From positions 186,001 to 250,000 of the forward strand of contig NZ_JACHIK010000002.1 in NCBI RefSeq assembly GCF_014203155.1: a DNA stretch of 64,000 nt, written 5' to 3'. Below the pieces are notes generated by a model that worked only from the letters and a program-made list of their open reading frames with translations, did no database searches and was not told the origin of the DNA. Shown here in pieces: positions 35,021 to 43,589 of this stretch; the first letter of the stretch is position 1; every line of letters begins with the position of its first letter. The stretch is from Shinella fusca (GTDB lineage Bacteria > Pseudomonadota > Alphaproteobacteria > Rhizobiales > Rhizobiaceae). A program made the position numbers and the translations under genes.

Positions 35021-36070
35021 TCAGGCCTCGGAAAGGTTGGGCACGAGCCGTTTCAGCCCGGCGGGAGTGAGATCGGATATGTTCTGCAAGCCGCGCCAGG
35101 AGGTGGCGTGGTTGCGCATGATGTAGTCGCGGTTTTCCGGAAACAGCGCGGAACGCCATTCGGCGATGACGACCGACATGGTGAGCCGGGCGCGCAGGAG
35201 AAGCGGCAGGACCGCGATCTCCTCCGGCGCCAGCGGGCGGGCCGACAGGAAGCCTTCGAGGAAGGCGCTGGCGCGGGCCGCCCAGTCGTCCGTCGCCAGA
35301 TGATAGGACAGGCCGACGGCAAGGTCGTTGACGAGCGGCGCGTGCACCATGTCGCCGAAGTCGATGATGCCGACCACTTTGCTCGGCTCGGCCGGATCGA
35401 GCAGGATGTTGTGCGGGTTGAAGTCGTTGTGGATGATCTGCCGGCGTGGCAGGGCGGCAAGGGCGGGCAGGGCGCGCTCGAATTCGGCGAGCACGGCGCC
35501 GGTCGCCGCCTGCCGCTCCGGCGCGACGTGGCCGGCGACGGCGACGAGGTCGAGCGTGTGGGAGATGTCCCACATCAGCTTTCCGGCCGGCGGGCGGCCG
35601 TCATAGCCTTCGAGGCCAAGCCCGAGCTCGGCGAGCGCCCGGCCGACATTGCGGCTCTGCTTTTCGCCCGGCGGCGTGCGGTATTGCAATTCGCCGGGCA
35701 GGAAGGTGAGGAGCCGCATGATGCGCGGGCCGTCGGCGGTGGCGAGCGTGTGGCTGGGCGCGCCGGCACGCGTCGGCACGAGGCGCGGCACGGGCACGGC
35801 GGGCGCGGCCGCTTCGAGGTGCAGCAGCGCGCCGTCCTGGAATTGCAGCGCCGCCGGGTCCTCGGCGGGATTGGCGATCTTGAGCACGAAGGGTGTGCCG
35901 TCTTCCCGTGTGAAGAGGAAGGTCTCGTCCCGTTCGCTGGACAGGCGCTTGACGGTGCCGTCGTGTCCATAGACCGCGGCCACGGCGGCGCGCGCGTCGT
36001 CGAGCGTCGTCGGGTTCCACGTCGCGGACATGGAATCGGCCGCGCGGGCGGCGGGCGGTGAGTGTGTCAT
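35021..36070 (-). CDS. Hydroxylysine kinase-like phosphotransferase
   Basis: A 349-residue kinase of the aminoglycoside/choline phosphotransferase fold. The catalytic loop is IIHNDFNPHNILLD (Brenner motif) and the metal-binding aspartate is in GIIDFGDMVHAPLVNDLAV, a form shared with the hydroxylysine kinase HYKK/AGPHD1. ATG 36070 is chosen since GGGAG is 5 bases upstream; 36082 and 36031 are alternatives. Its stop nearly touches the start of the phospho-lyase, so the two are made together. 5-hydroxylysine or another amino alcohol is the expected substrate; resistance to drugs is unlikely from this context. Confidence 0.82.
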   Translation of the reverse strand: MTHSPPAARAADSMSATWNPTTLDDARAAVAAVYGHDGTVKRLSSERDETFLFTREDGTPFVLKIANPAEDPAALQFQDGALLHLEAAAPAVPVPRLVPTRAGAPSHTLATADGPRIMRLLTFLPGELQYRTPPGEKQSRNVGRALAELGLGLEGYDGRPPAGKLMWDISHTLDLVAVAGHVAPERQAATGAVLAEFERALPALAALPRRQIIHNDFNPHNILLDPAEPSKVVGIIDFGDMVHAPLVNDLAVGLSYHLATDDWAARASAFLEGFLSARPLAPEEIAVLPLLLRARLTMSVVIAEWRSALFPENRDYIMRNHATSWRGLQNISDLTPAGLKRLVPNLSEA

Positions 36071-36159
36071 GCTGGCTCCCATGCGCAGGCCGCATCGCCT
36101 TTGAACTGCTGCCCGCGAGGCGTCGAAAACGGCCCGCAGACTTGAAACCCGTCAAAAAA

Positions 36160-36174
36160 GATGCATCAAGTATC
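36160..36174. promoter_or_regulatory. Candidate GntR operator, divergent promoter
   Basis: GATGCATCAAGTATC lies 29 bases before the gntR start, between the kinase and gntR genes. It matches the site at 36927-36941 in 13 of 15 positions, which suggests autoregulation. Confidence 0.5.
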
Positions 36175-36202
36175 GTGTTACTCGATTTTGCGGACCAGTT
36201 CC

Positions 36203-36883
36203 ATGCCCGAATTCACGACACTGGACCATGCGAGCCTCAACGGTGCCGTCTACGGCGCGCTGTGCGATGCGCTGATCGAAGGACGCTTCCAGCCGGGCGA
36301 CCGGCTGAAGATCCGCGACCTTGCCGAGCAGTTCGGCACCTCCGTCACGCCGATCCGCGACGCGATCCTGCGCCTTGCCAACGACGAGGCGATCACCTTC
36401 CGCTCGCCGCGCGACATCCGTATCCCCGGCCTCAGCGAGAGCCGCTACATGGAAATCCGCGCGATCCGCATCCGGCTGGAAGGCCTTGCCGCGGAAACGG
36501 CGGCGCAGGTGGCGACGAGCGCGGATATCGAGGCACTGGAGCGCATTCTGCGGGAAAACGAGGCGGCAATCGCCGCCGGCGACCGGCTGAAGGGCACGCA
36601 GCTCAACCAGGCCTTCCACTTCATGCTGCCGCAGATCGCCGGGCTTCCGGTGCTCAACGGCATCCTGCGCCGGCTCTGGCTGCAGATGGGACCGCATATT
36701 TCCGACGCCTATATCCCGGGCGGGCGGGCAATGATCGACCACCACTATCCGGTCGTCGAGGCGCTGAAGCGGCACGATCCGGCCGCCGCCTCCATGGCGA
36801 TCGTCGACGACATCCTGCTCGGTGGAAAGCCGATCCTCGAACGCATCGAGCGTGGCGAGGAGCGCATCGCGCGCCGGGCCTAG
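36203..36883 (+). CDS. GntR family regulator, FCD/FadR type
   Basis: A 226-residue regulator. The N-terminal winged helix is at about residues 8-75 (DRLKIRDLAEQFGTSVTPIRDAILRLANDEAI, split at the family motif), and the C-terminal all-helical FCD effector domain at about 85-210 has the metal-ligand histidines expected (FHFML, DHHYPVV). It diverges from the kinase and phospho-lyase genes and precedes the SDR gene by 74 bases. Two near-identical sites upstream of it and of the SDR gene are probable operators. ATG 36203 is preferred over 36161, which lies within the operator candidate. Confidence 0.9.
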   Translation: MPEFTTLDHASLNGAVYGALCDALIEGRFQPGDRLKIRDLAEQFGTSVTPIRDAILRLANDEAITFRSPRDIRIPGLSESRYMEIRAIRIRLEGLAAETAAQVATSADIEALERILRENEAAIAAGDRLKGTQLNQAFHFMLPQIAGLPVLNGILRRLWLQMGPHISDAYIPGGRAMIDHHYPVVEALKRHDPAAASMAIVDDILLGGKPILERIERGEERIARRA

Positions 36884-36926
36884 GCTTTTGCGGCGGGAGG
36901 CTTGCAATTCGCCGGCCGCTCATTAC

Positions 36927-36941
36927 GATGTATCAAGCATC
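36927..36941 (+). promoter_or_regulatory. Candidate GntR operator ahead of the SDR gene
   Basis: GATGTATCAAGCATC has perfect GATG/CATC arms. It is 16 bases before the SDR start and resembles the site at 36160-36174, so the GntR protein likely controls the SDR gene too. Confidence 0.5.
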
Positions 36942-36957
36942 AAGGAGATCGCCCCGC

Positions 36958-37698
36958 ATGACCGAAGAACGTCGCTACATGTTGCTGACGGGGGCGAGCC
37001 GCGGCATCGGCCATGCCACGGTCAAGCTCTTCCAGTCGAAGGGCTGGCGCATCTTCACCGTCTCGCGCCAGGCGTTCTCCGAGGAATGCGCTTGGCCCTC
37101 GGCGCGCGAAAGCCACATCCAGGCCGACCTTGCCGATCTTTCGCAGATCGACCGCCTTGCCGCGACGGTGCGCGAGCGCCTGCCGAACGGCCGGCTGCAC
37201 GCGCTCGTCAACAATGCCGGCATCTCGCCGAAGGGGCCGGACCGCAGCCGCCTCGGCGTGCTCGATACGGACGCCGCCGCCTGGACGCAGGTGCTCAACG
37301 TCAACCTCGTCTCCACGGCGCTGATCGCCCGGGCCCTGATGCCGGAACTGGAGGCCGCGAAGGGCTCGATCGTCAACGTCACCTCGATTGCCGGCTCGCG
37401 CGTGCATCCCTTCGCGGGCGTCGCCTATGCCGCGTCCAAGGCGGCGCTGGCGGCTTTGACGCGCGAGATGGCGCATGAATTCGGCCGCCGCGGCGTGCGC
37501 GCCAATGCCATCGCGCCGGGCGAGATCGAGACCTCGATCCTTTCGCCGGGCACCGACGCGCTGGTGGCGGCGGAAGTGCCGATGGGCCGGCTCGGCGAGC
37601 CGCGCGAAGTGGCCGAGACCATCCATTTCCTCTGCACCGAACAGTCGTCCTACATCAACGGCGCGGAAATCCACATCAACGGAGGACAGCACGTCTGA
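36958..37698 (+). CDS. Short-chain dehydrogenase/reductase
   Basis: A 246-residue classical SDR. The nucleotide motif TGASRGIG is at residues 11-18, NNAG at about 83, the catalytic serine in NVTSIAGSR, and Y-x3-K in YAASKAALAA. The C-terminal FLCTEQSSYINGAEIHINGG is typical of FabG-like enzymes. GGAG lies before ATG 36958. It sits between the GntR gene and a polyamine-type ABC importer, so it may oxidise or reduce an intermediate of the imported compound. Confidence 0.9.
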   Translation: MTEERRYMLLTGASRGIGHATVKLFQSKGWRIFTVSRQAFSEECAWPSARESHIQADLADLSQIDRLAATVRERLPNGRLHALVNNAGISPKGPDRSRLGVLDTDAAAWTQVLNVNLVSTALIARALMPELEAAKGSIVNVTSIAGSRVHPFAGVAYAASKAALAALTREMAHEFGRRGVRANAIAPGEIETSILSPGTDALVAAEVPMGRLGEPREVAETIHFLCTEQSSYINGAEIHINGGQHV

Positions 37699-37877
37699 TA
37701 CGGCCGGCACGGAAAATTCCGTTGACCGCAAATGACCGGAGTGCATCAATCGGCCGACGGCCCAGGGGAAAGGGCAGGCGGCAGCCGCAGCGTCGACACG
37801 CCAAAGGCGGGGACGGCGGCAGCATATCGTCATCGGAGCCGGATGGCCGGTTCCATCCAAACGAAAAGGGGAGTGCA

Positions 37878-38930
37878 ATGAAGACAATCTTGAAATCCGG
37901 GATCCTTGCTGCCGCCGCGCTCGCGCTTTCGGCGAGCCTTGCGGCGCCGTCTTTCGCGCGGGACCTCACCGTCGTCTCCTGGGGCGGCAACTATCAGGAC
38001 GCGCAGCGCGAGATCTATTTCAAGCCGTTCGCGGAAAAGACCGGCAAGCCCGTGCTGGACGAGGCCTGGGACGGCGGCATCGGCGTCATCCAGTCCAAGG
38101 TGAAGGCCGGCGCGCCGAACTGGGATGCCGTGCAGGTCGAATCCGAGGAACTGGCGCTGGGCTGTGCCGACGGCCTCTACGAGAAGATCGACTGGGACAA
38201 GATGGGCGGCAAGGACCGCTTCCTCGACAGCGCGGTCAACGACTGCGGCGTCGGCGCCATCGTCTGGTCGACGGCCATCGCCTATGACGGCGACAAGCTG
38301 AAGGAAGGCCCGACCTCCTGGGCGGACTTCTGGAACGTGGAGAAGTTCCCCGGCAAGCGCTCGCTGCGCAAGGGCCCGAAATACACGCTCGAATTCGCCC
38401 TGCTCGCCGACGGCGTGCCGAAGGACGAGATCTACGACGTGCTCGGCACGGAAGAGGGCGTCGCCCGCGCCTTCAAGAAGCTCGACGAACTGAAGCCGAA
38501 CATCGTCTGGTGGGAATCGGGCGCCCAGCCGCTGCAGTTCCTCGCCTCCGGCGAAGTCGCCATGACCTCGGCCTATAACGGCCGCATCACCGGCATCAAC
38601 CGCACGGAAGGCAAGAACTTCAAGGTCGTCTGGCCGGGCAGCATCTATGCCGTGGATAGCTGGGTCGTGCTGAAGGACGCCGAGAACAAGGACGCCGCGC
38701 AGGATTTCATCGCCTTTGCGAGCGAGCCGGACAACCAGGCCAAGCTGCCGGAATTCGTCGCCTACGGTCTGCCGGTCAAGGAAGCCGCCGCCAAGGTGCC
38801 GGAAAAGTTCGCCAAGGACCTGCCGACCGATCCCGCCAACATGACGGACGCGATCTCCCTCGACGTCGATTTCTGGATCGACAACGCGGAAACGCTGACG
38901 CAGCGCTTCAACGCCTGGCTGGCGCAGTAA
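37878..38930 (+). CDS. Polyamine-type ABC substrate-binding protein (PotD-like)
   Basis: A 350-residue periplasmic protein of the spermidine/putrescine-binding (type II) family. The signal peptide ends at SFA-RDL. Characteristic segments are LTVVSWGGNYQDAQREIYFKPF at the mature N-terminus and WWESGAQPLQFLASGEVAM in the second lobe, with the acidic residues that bind an amine. GGGGAG precedes ATG 37878. The ATPase and two permeases follow, separated by a hairpin and a palindromic repeat, so the binding protein is probably made in excess. Confidence 0.93.
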   Translation: MKTILKSGILAAAALALSASLAAPSFARDLTVVSWGGNYQDAQREIYFKPFAEKTGKPVLDEAWDGGIGVIQSKVKAGAPNWDAVQVESEELALGCADGLYEKIDWDKMGGKDRFLDSAVNDCGVGAIVWSTAIAYDGDKLKEGPTSWADFWNVEKFPGKRSLRKGPKYTLEFALLADGVPKDEIYDVLGTEEGVARAFKKLDELKPNIVWWESGAQPLQFLASGEVAMTSAYNGRITGINRTEGKNFKVVWPGSIYAVDSWVVLKDAENKDAAQDFIAFASEPDNQAKLPEFVAYGLPVKEAAAKVPEKFAKDLPTDPANMTDAISLDVDFWIDNAETLTQRFNAWLAQ

Positions 38931-38943
38931 AAGGCCTCCCGAT

Positions 38944-38970
38944 CCGGGGGTGGGCGTGCTACGCCCCCGG
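38944..38970. terminator. Hairpin after the PotD-like gene
   Basis: CCGGGGGTGGGCG pairs with CGCCCCCGG around a short loop, 14 bases past the stop codon. There is no T-run, so it may be a partial terminator or a message stabiliser within the ABC operon. Confidence 0.5.
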
Positions 38971-38994
38971 TCGCGGGTAAGCCTGCCCCCTCCG

Positions 38995-39073
38995 TCGTCA
39001 TCCTCGGGCTTGACCCGAGGATCCACAAACGCCGTGCGGAGGCATGGATCCTCGGGTCAAGCCCGAGGATGAC
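38995..39073. repeat. Palindromic intergenic repeat
   Basis: Two inverted arms, each with the CCTCGGGCTTGACCCGAGG hairpin, around about 18 bases. The same family as at 33591 and 51172. It would extend the following ATPase by the spurious MDPRVKPEDDE if read through. Confidence 0.85.
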
Positions 39074-39127
39074 GAAAGTGAGGTTTGCGTTCGCCGGCGC
39101 GCGAGCTTCCGGCAGCCAGCAGAAGTC

Positions 39128-40207
39128 ATGGAGTATCCCTTGGCCGAATTCATCCGGTTTGACCGCATCACAAAGTTCTACGGCTCGCTCTGCGTGGTGG
39201 AGAATCTCGACCTTGGCATCGGCAAGGGCGAGTTCGTCAGCCTGCTCGGCCCGTCCGGCTCGGGCAAGACGACGCTCCTCATGATGCTCGCGGGTTTCGA
39301 GCAGCCGACCTCCGGCGCCATCCTTCTCGACGGGGCGGCGATCAATGCCGTGCCGACCCACAAGCGCGACATGGGCGTCGTCTTCCAGAGCTATGCCCTC
39401 TTCCCGCATATGACAGTGGGCGAGAACGTCGCCTTTCCGCTGCAGATGCGCGGGCTCGGCCGGGCAGAGATTGCCGGGCGCGTCAAGCGGGCGCTCGATA
39501 TGGTGCAGCTTTCCGCGCTTTCCGAGCGCCGGCCCTCGCAGCTTTCCGGCGGCCAGCAGCAGCGCGTGGCGCTTGCCCGCGCGCTCGTCTTCGAGCCGCG
39601 CGTGGTGCTGATGGACGAGCCGCTCGGCGCGCTCGACAAGCAGCTTCGCGAGCAGATGCAGCTCGATATTCGCGACCTCCACCGCCGCCTCGGCCTTACC
39701 ATCGTCTTCGTCACGCACGACCAGTCCGAGGCGTTGACCATGTCCGACCGGGTCGCCGTCTTCAACAGGGGCAGGATCGAGCAGATCGGCACGCCGCGCC
39801 AGGTCTACGACGAGCCGGCGACCCGCTTCGTGGCCGAGTTCATCGGCGAGACCAACCTCGTCGAAGGTGTCGTCGAGGCGGTCGAGGGGGCGGAGGCGAC
39901 GGTGCGCCTTTCCTCCGGCGCGCGCATCGTCTCGGCCGTTTCCGCGCCCGTCGCCTCGGGCCAGCCGGTCTATCTCTCCATCCGGCCGGAGCGGGTCGAT
40001 CTCAGCGAGACGCGCGGCGAGGCGCGCAACGTGCTCGAAACGGAGGTCGCCGATTTCGTCTACCAGGGCGATCACCTGCGCGTGCAGCTCCAGAACGACG
40101 CCCATCCGCTGATCGCCAAGCTCGGCCGCCGCTCACGGGAGTTCCCGCCGGGCACCAAGGTCTATGCCGCCTTCTCGGCCGGCGATTGCCGGGTCATCGC
40201 GCCATGA
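39128..40207 (+). CDS. Polyamine-type ABC transporter ATPase (PotA-like)
   Basis: A 359-residue nucleotide-binding subunit. Walker A GPSGSGKTT, Q-loop VVFQSYALFPHMTV, signature LSGGQQQRVALARAL, Walker B VVLMDEPLGALD and the switch histidine in FVTHDQSEAL are all present; a C-terminal TOBE domain (about 265-359) is regulatory. ATG 39128 is chosen; an ATG at 39044 would translate the palindromic repeat. It overlaps the permease start by 4 bases. Confidence 0.94.
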   Translation: MEYPLAEFIRFDRITKFYGSLCVVENLDLGIGKGEFVSLLGPSGSGKTTLLMMLAGFEQPTSGAILLDGAAINAVPTHKRDMGVVFQSYALFPHMTVGENVAFPLQMRGLGRAEIAGRVKRALDMVQLSALSERRPSQLSGGQQQRVALARALVFEPRVVLMDEPLGALDKQLREQMQLDIRDLHRRLGLTIVFVTHDQSEALTMSDRVAVFNRGRIEQIGTPRQVYDEPATRFVAEFIGETNLVEGVVEAVEGAEATVRLSSGARIVSAVSAPVASGQPVYLSIRPERVDLSETRGEARNVLETEVADFVYQGDHLRVQLQNDAHPLIAKLGRRSREFPPGTKVYAAFSAGDCRVIAP

Positions 40208-41382
40208 CGGCGGCCGCGCCCAGGACCGTCCGGTCGCTGCTCCTGCTTGCGCCGCTCCTCGTCTTCCTGCTCGCCTTCTTCGTCTGGCCGCTGTTCAGCA
40301 TGATGTCGCAGTCGGTGTCCGACACGGCCGTGCTGCGCCTCCTGCCGCGCAGCGCCGAGGTGCTGGCCGGCTGGGACCGCACTTCGCCGCCGACCCTGCC
40401 CATGCAGCAGGCGCTGATGGAGGATCTTCGGGCCGTCGACGACGACCAGGCGCTCGGCGACATGGTGCGCCGCCTCAACTCGGCCCGCTCGGGCTTCCGC
40501 ACGCTGATGGGCAAGACGACGAGCGCGCTCGGCGATACCGACAATCCGCCCGCCGACCTCGTTTCCATCGACAAGCGCTGGGGCAAGCCCGAATTCTGGC
40601 TCGCCATCGCCGATGCGCTCTCGCCGCTCACAGACCGCAACCTGCTCGCCGCCCTCGACCTCGGCCGCAATGCCGCCGGCGAGATCGAGCACCTGCCGGC
40701 CGACCAGTCCGTCAACAGCGTCATCCTCGTGCGCACCTTCTGGATCGCCGCGCTCGTGACGTTCTTCTGCGCGGCGATCGGCTATCCCTATGCCATCATC
40801 GCCGCCTCGCTGTCCGGCTGGAAGCGCGACCTGATGCTCGCCGCCGTGCTGCTGCCGCTGTGGACCTCGCTTCTGGTGCGCACGGCCGCCTGGTTCATCC
40901 TCCTGCAGGAACAGGGGCTCATCAACGACCTCCTGCGCTGGCTCCGCCTCATCGACGCGCCGCTGCCGCTGATCTTCAACCGCACCGGCGTCATCATCGC
41001 CATGACCCATGTGCTGCTGCCCTTCATGGTGCTGCCGATCTATTCCGTGCTGATCACCATTCCGAAGAACCTGATGCCGGCGGCCGCCTCGCTCGGCGCG
41101 CCGCCGCTGCGGGCCTTCCTGCGCGTGCTGCTGCCGCTCAGCTTGCGCGGCGTCGCCTCGGGCGGTCTTCTCGTCTTCATCTCGGCCATCGGCTACTACA
41201 TCACGCCGGCGCTGATCGGCGGGCCGGGCGACCAGATGATCTCCTCCATCATCGCCTTCTACGCCACGGGCTCGGCGAACTGGGGCATGGCCGGTGCGCT
41301 CGGCGTCGTGCTGCTGGTCGCGACGCTCCTCCTCTATAGCGTCTATGCGCGGCTTTCGGCCGACGAGCCGGGGAGGCGCTGA
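40204..41382 (+). CDS. Polyamine-type ABC transporter permease (PotB-like)
   Basis: A 392-residue inner-membrane permease, longer than usual for the family because of an extra-cytoplasmic insert of about 120 residues between the first (VRSLLLLAPLLVFLLAFFVWPL) and second membrane helices. The transport signature is near residue 290 (ITIPKNLMPAAASLGAPPLRAFLRVLLPLS, read in two parts). The start overlaps the ATPase stop (ATGA). The large insert may contact the binding protein. It is followed by the second permease after 2 bases. Confidence 0.92.
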   Translation: MTAAAPRTVRSLLLLAPLLVFLLAFFVWPLFSMMSQSVSDTAVLRLLPRSAEVLAGWDRTSPPTLPMQQALMEDLRAVDDDQALGDMVRRLNSARSGFRTLMGKTTSALGDTDNPPADLVSIDKRWGKPEFWLAIADALSPLTDRNLLAALDLGRNAAGEIEHLPADQSVNSVILVRTFWIAALVTFFCAAIGYPYAIIAASLSGWKRDLMLAAVLLPLWTSLLVRTAAWFILLQEQGLINDLLRWLRLIDAPLPLIFNRTGVIIAMTHVLLPFMVLPIYSVLITIPKNLMPAAASLGAPPLRAFLRVLLPLSLRGVASGGLLVFISAIGYYITPALIGGPGDQMISSIIAFYATGSANWGMAGALGVVLLVATLLLYSVYARLSADEPGRR

Positions 41383-41384
41383 CC

Positions 41385-42167
41385 ATGCCGATGAAGCTCG
41401 CCAAGACCGCCTTCGCCACGCTGACGATCCTCTTCCTCGTCGCCCCGCTCATCGCCATCCTGCCGCTCGCCTTCACCTCGAGCGTCATTCTCACCTATCC
41501 GGTACCCTCCTGGTCGATGCGCTGGTTCCACGAGCTCTTCTTCGCCGATGCCTGGCGGCGGGCGATCGTCAACAGCCTGATCGTCGGCACGGGCACGACG
41601 GTGCTCGCCACCGCGCTCGGCACGGCCGCCTCGCTCGGCCTTCGCAACCGGGTCGTCCTTTTCCGCGGCGCGGTGCGCACGCTCTTCCTTCTGCCGATGG
41701 TGGTGCCGGCCGTGGTGCTCGGCGTCGGCATGCAGGTGCTTCTGGCGCGCTTCGGCCTCACCAACAGCTATATGGGCGTCATCATCGCCCACACGGTCGT
41801 CGCCGTGCCCTTCGTGGTGGTCAGCGTCACCGGCGCCCTTGCCGGCATCGACGAGCGCGTGGAGCTTGCCGCCGAGAGCCTCGGTGCAGCGCCCGCGACC
41901 GTCTTCCGCCGCGTGACCCTGCCGCTCGCCATGCCGGGCGTGCTCTCCGGCGCCGTGCTCGCCTTCGCCACCTCGCTCGACGAGGTGGTGCTGACGCTCT
42001 TCGTCGCCGGTCCCAACCAGCGCACGCTGGCGCGGCAGATGTTCTCCTCGATCCGCGAGAACATCAGCCCGGCGATTGCCGCTGCCGCCTTCCTCTTCAT
42101 CGCCGCAACGCTGCTCATCGGCCTTGCCGTCGTCCTGTCGCGCTCGGTGCTGGCCAAGCGCCGCTAG
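41385..42167 (+). CDS. Polyamine-type ABC transporter permease (PotC-like)
   Basis: A 260-residue inner-membrane permease with six helices, N-terminal FATLTILFLVAPLIAILPLAFTS, and the EAA signature ELAAESLGAAPATVFRRVTLPLAMPG (read in two parts) near residue 160. It pairs with the larger permease 2 bases upstream. Its stop codon shares the tetranucleotide CTAG with the convergent MocR-type gene. It ends the importer operon. Confidence 0.93.
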   Translation: MPMKLAKTAFATLTILFLVAPLIAILPLAFTSSVILTYPVPSWSMRWFHELFFADAWRRAIVNSLIVGTGTTVLATALGTAASLGLRNRVVLFRGAVRTLFLLPMVVPAVVLGVGMQVLLARFGLTNSYMGVIIAHTVVAVPFVVVSVTGALAGIDERVELAAESLGAAPATVFRRVTLPLAMPGVLSGAVLAFATSLDEVVLTLFVAGPNQRTLARQMFSSIRENISPAIAAAAFLFIAATLLIGLAVVLSRSVLAKRR

Positions 42168-43558
42168 CCTTTCAGGGCATCGGCCAGCACGCGGTAGATG
42201 CGCGGATCCTGCATGTGCGCGACGTTGAAGCGCATGAAGCCGGCCGCTCCCTGCGAGACGCTGAAGACATTGCCGGGTGCGAAGACGACGCCGCCGGCGA
42301 GGGCCGCCTGCGCGACTTCGCCGGAATCCCGCCCCTCCGGCAGCCGGCACCAGAGGTTGAAGCCGCCCCGCGGCATCAGCCAGGGCTCGATGCCGAGCCG
42401 CGAAAGCCGGTCCGCCGTCTCCCGGCGCAGGCGCACCAGCTTGCGGCGCAGTTCCTCCATGTGCTTGCGATAGCCGCCGCCCGCCAGCATGTGCGCGACG
42501 ATCTCGCTGGAGATCGGGCTCGGCCCGCCGAAATTCGTGGCGATCTGTAAATCCACCAGCGCCTCGATCCAGTCCGGCCGCGCGGCGATGTAGCCGCAGC
42601 GCGCGGAGGCGGAAAGCGTCTTGGAGAAGCTGCCGATGCGGATGACGCGCTCCAGCCCATCGAGAGCGGCAAGACGCGTCGAGGGTTCGGGCTCGAAATC
42701 GGCAAAGATGTCGTCCTCGACGATGATCGTCTCGCCGGCCGCCGCCGTGTTCAGCAGGCGGTGCGCGATCTGTGGCGAAAGCGTCGCGCCCGTCGGGTTG
42801 TGGATCGCCGAATTGGTGATGTAGAGGCGGGGGCGCTCGGCGGCAAGCACCGCCTCGAAGGCCGCGACATCCGGCCCTGACGGCGTATGGGGCACGCCGA
42901 CCACCCGTGCCTGATGTGCTTTCAGGAGTGCCTGGAAGTTGAAATAGCAGGGGTCGTCCACCAGCACCGTGTCGCCCGGCCGCAGCAGGAGGCGACAGAC
43001 GAGGTCGAGCGCCTGCGTGCCCGTGCTGGAGAGCATCAGGTGGTCCGGCCCCGCGGCGATGCCTTCTTCCGCCAGCCGGCCGAGCAGCAGCCGGCGCAGG
43101 GCCGGCGAGCCGCGCGTGCTGCCGTAATAGGCAAGCAGGTCGCCGTCGCTGCGCGCGAGGCCGCGGATCGCCCGGCGCAGCGCATCGTTCGGCATCCAGT
43201 CCGCCGGCAGCCAGCCGCAGCCGGGCTTCAGCACCGCCGCATCGGCATCGAGCGACTGGCGCGAGACCCAGAACGGATCGACCGCGCGCGCCTTCGGCGT
43301 TTCGGCCTCCGCCAGACGCAAGGGCGCGGGCGCCGCGCTGGCGACGTAGAAGCCGGAACCCCGCTGCGCGCGGATCAACCCTTCGGCGGCGAGCCGGTCA
43401 TAGGCTTCGACGACGGTTGAGGGCGACACCTTCATCGCCGCCGCGAAACGACGGATCGACGGCAGCCGGTCGCCGGCCGCCAGCGCCCGGCCGGCGATGC
43501 GTTCGCGGATGGCAGCCATGACCTCGGTCGTCCGGCCTCTCGCAGCAGTCTCCAGCAT
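42164..43558 (-). CDS. MocR-type GntR regulator with aminotransferase domain
   Basis: A 464-residue MocR-family regulator. The N-terminal GntR winged helix covers about residues 10-75 (LPSIRRFAAAMKVSPSTVVEAYDRLAAEG, read in two parts), and the rest is a fold-type I aminotransferase-like domain with the PLP lysine in GSFSKTLSASARCGY and the aspartate in IVEDDIFADFEP. Family members sense PLP-linked amino compounds. GAGG precedes ATG 43558. It diverges from an EamA exporter, and a 20-base palindrome between them is its probable operator. Confidence 0.92.
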   Translation of the reverse strand: MLETAARGRTTEVMAAIRERIAGRALAAGDRLPSIRRFAAAMKVSPSTVVEAYDRLAAEGLIRAQRGSGFYVASAAPAPLRLAEAETPKARAVDPFWVSRQSLDADAAVLKPGCGWLPADWMPNDALRRAIRGLARSDGDLLAYYGSTRGSPALRRLLLGRLAEEGIAAGPDHLMLSSTGTQALDLVCRLLLRPGDTVLVDDPCYFNFQALLKAHQARVVGVPHTPSGPDVAAFEAVLAAERPRLYITNSAIHNPTGATLSPQIAHRLLNTAAAGETIIVEDDIFADFEPEPSTRLAALDGLERVIRIGSFSKTLSASARCGYIAARPDWIEALVDLQIATNFGGPSPISSEIVAHMLAGGGYRKHMEELRRKLVRLRRETADRLSRLGIEPWLMPRGGFNLWCRLPEGRDSGEVAQAALAGGVVFAPGNVFSVSQGAAGFMRFNVAHMQDPRIYRVLADALKG

Positions 43559-43589
43559 GGCGCGCCTCGTGTATGGGAATTCGAACCAG

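Noticed and set aside
35021-36070. Aminoglycoside resistance kinase
   Set aside because: The fold is shared, but coupling to an AGXT2L-like phospho-lyase and the HYKK-like metal loop point to amino-alcohol catabolism.
39044-39127. N-terminal extension MDPRVKPEDD... of the PotA-like ATPase
   Set aside because: This peptide is the translation of the palindromic repeat; the ATPase homology starts after ATG 39128.
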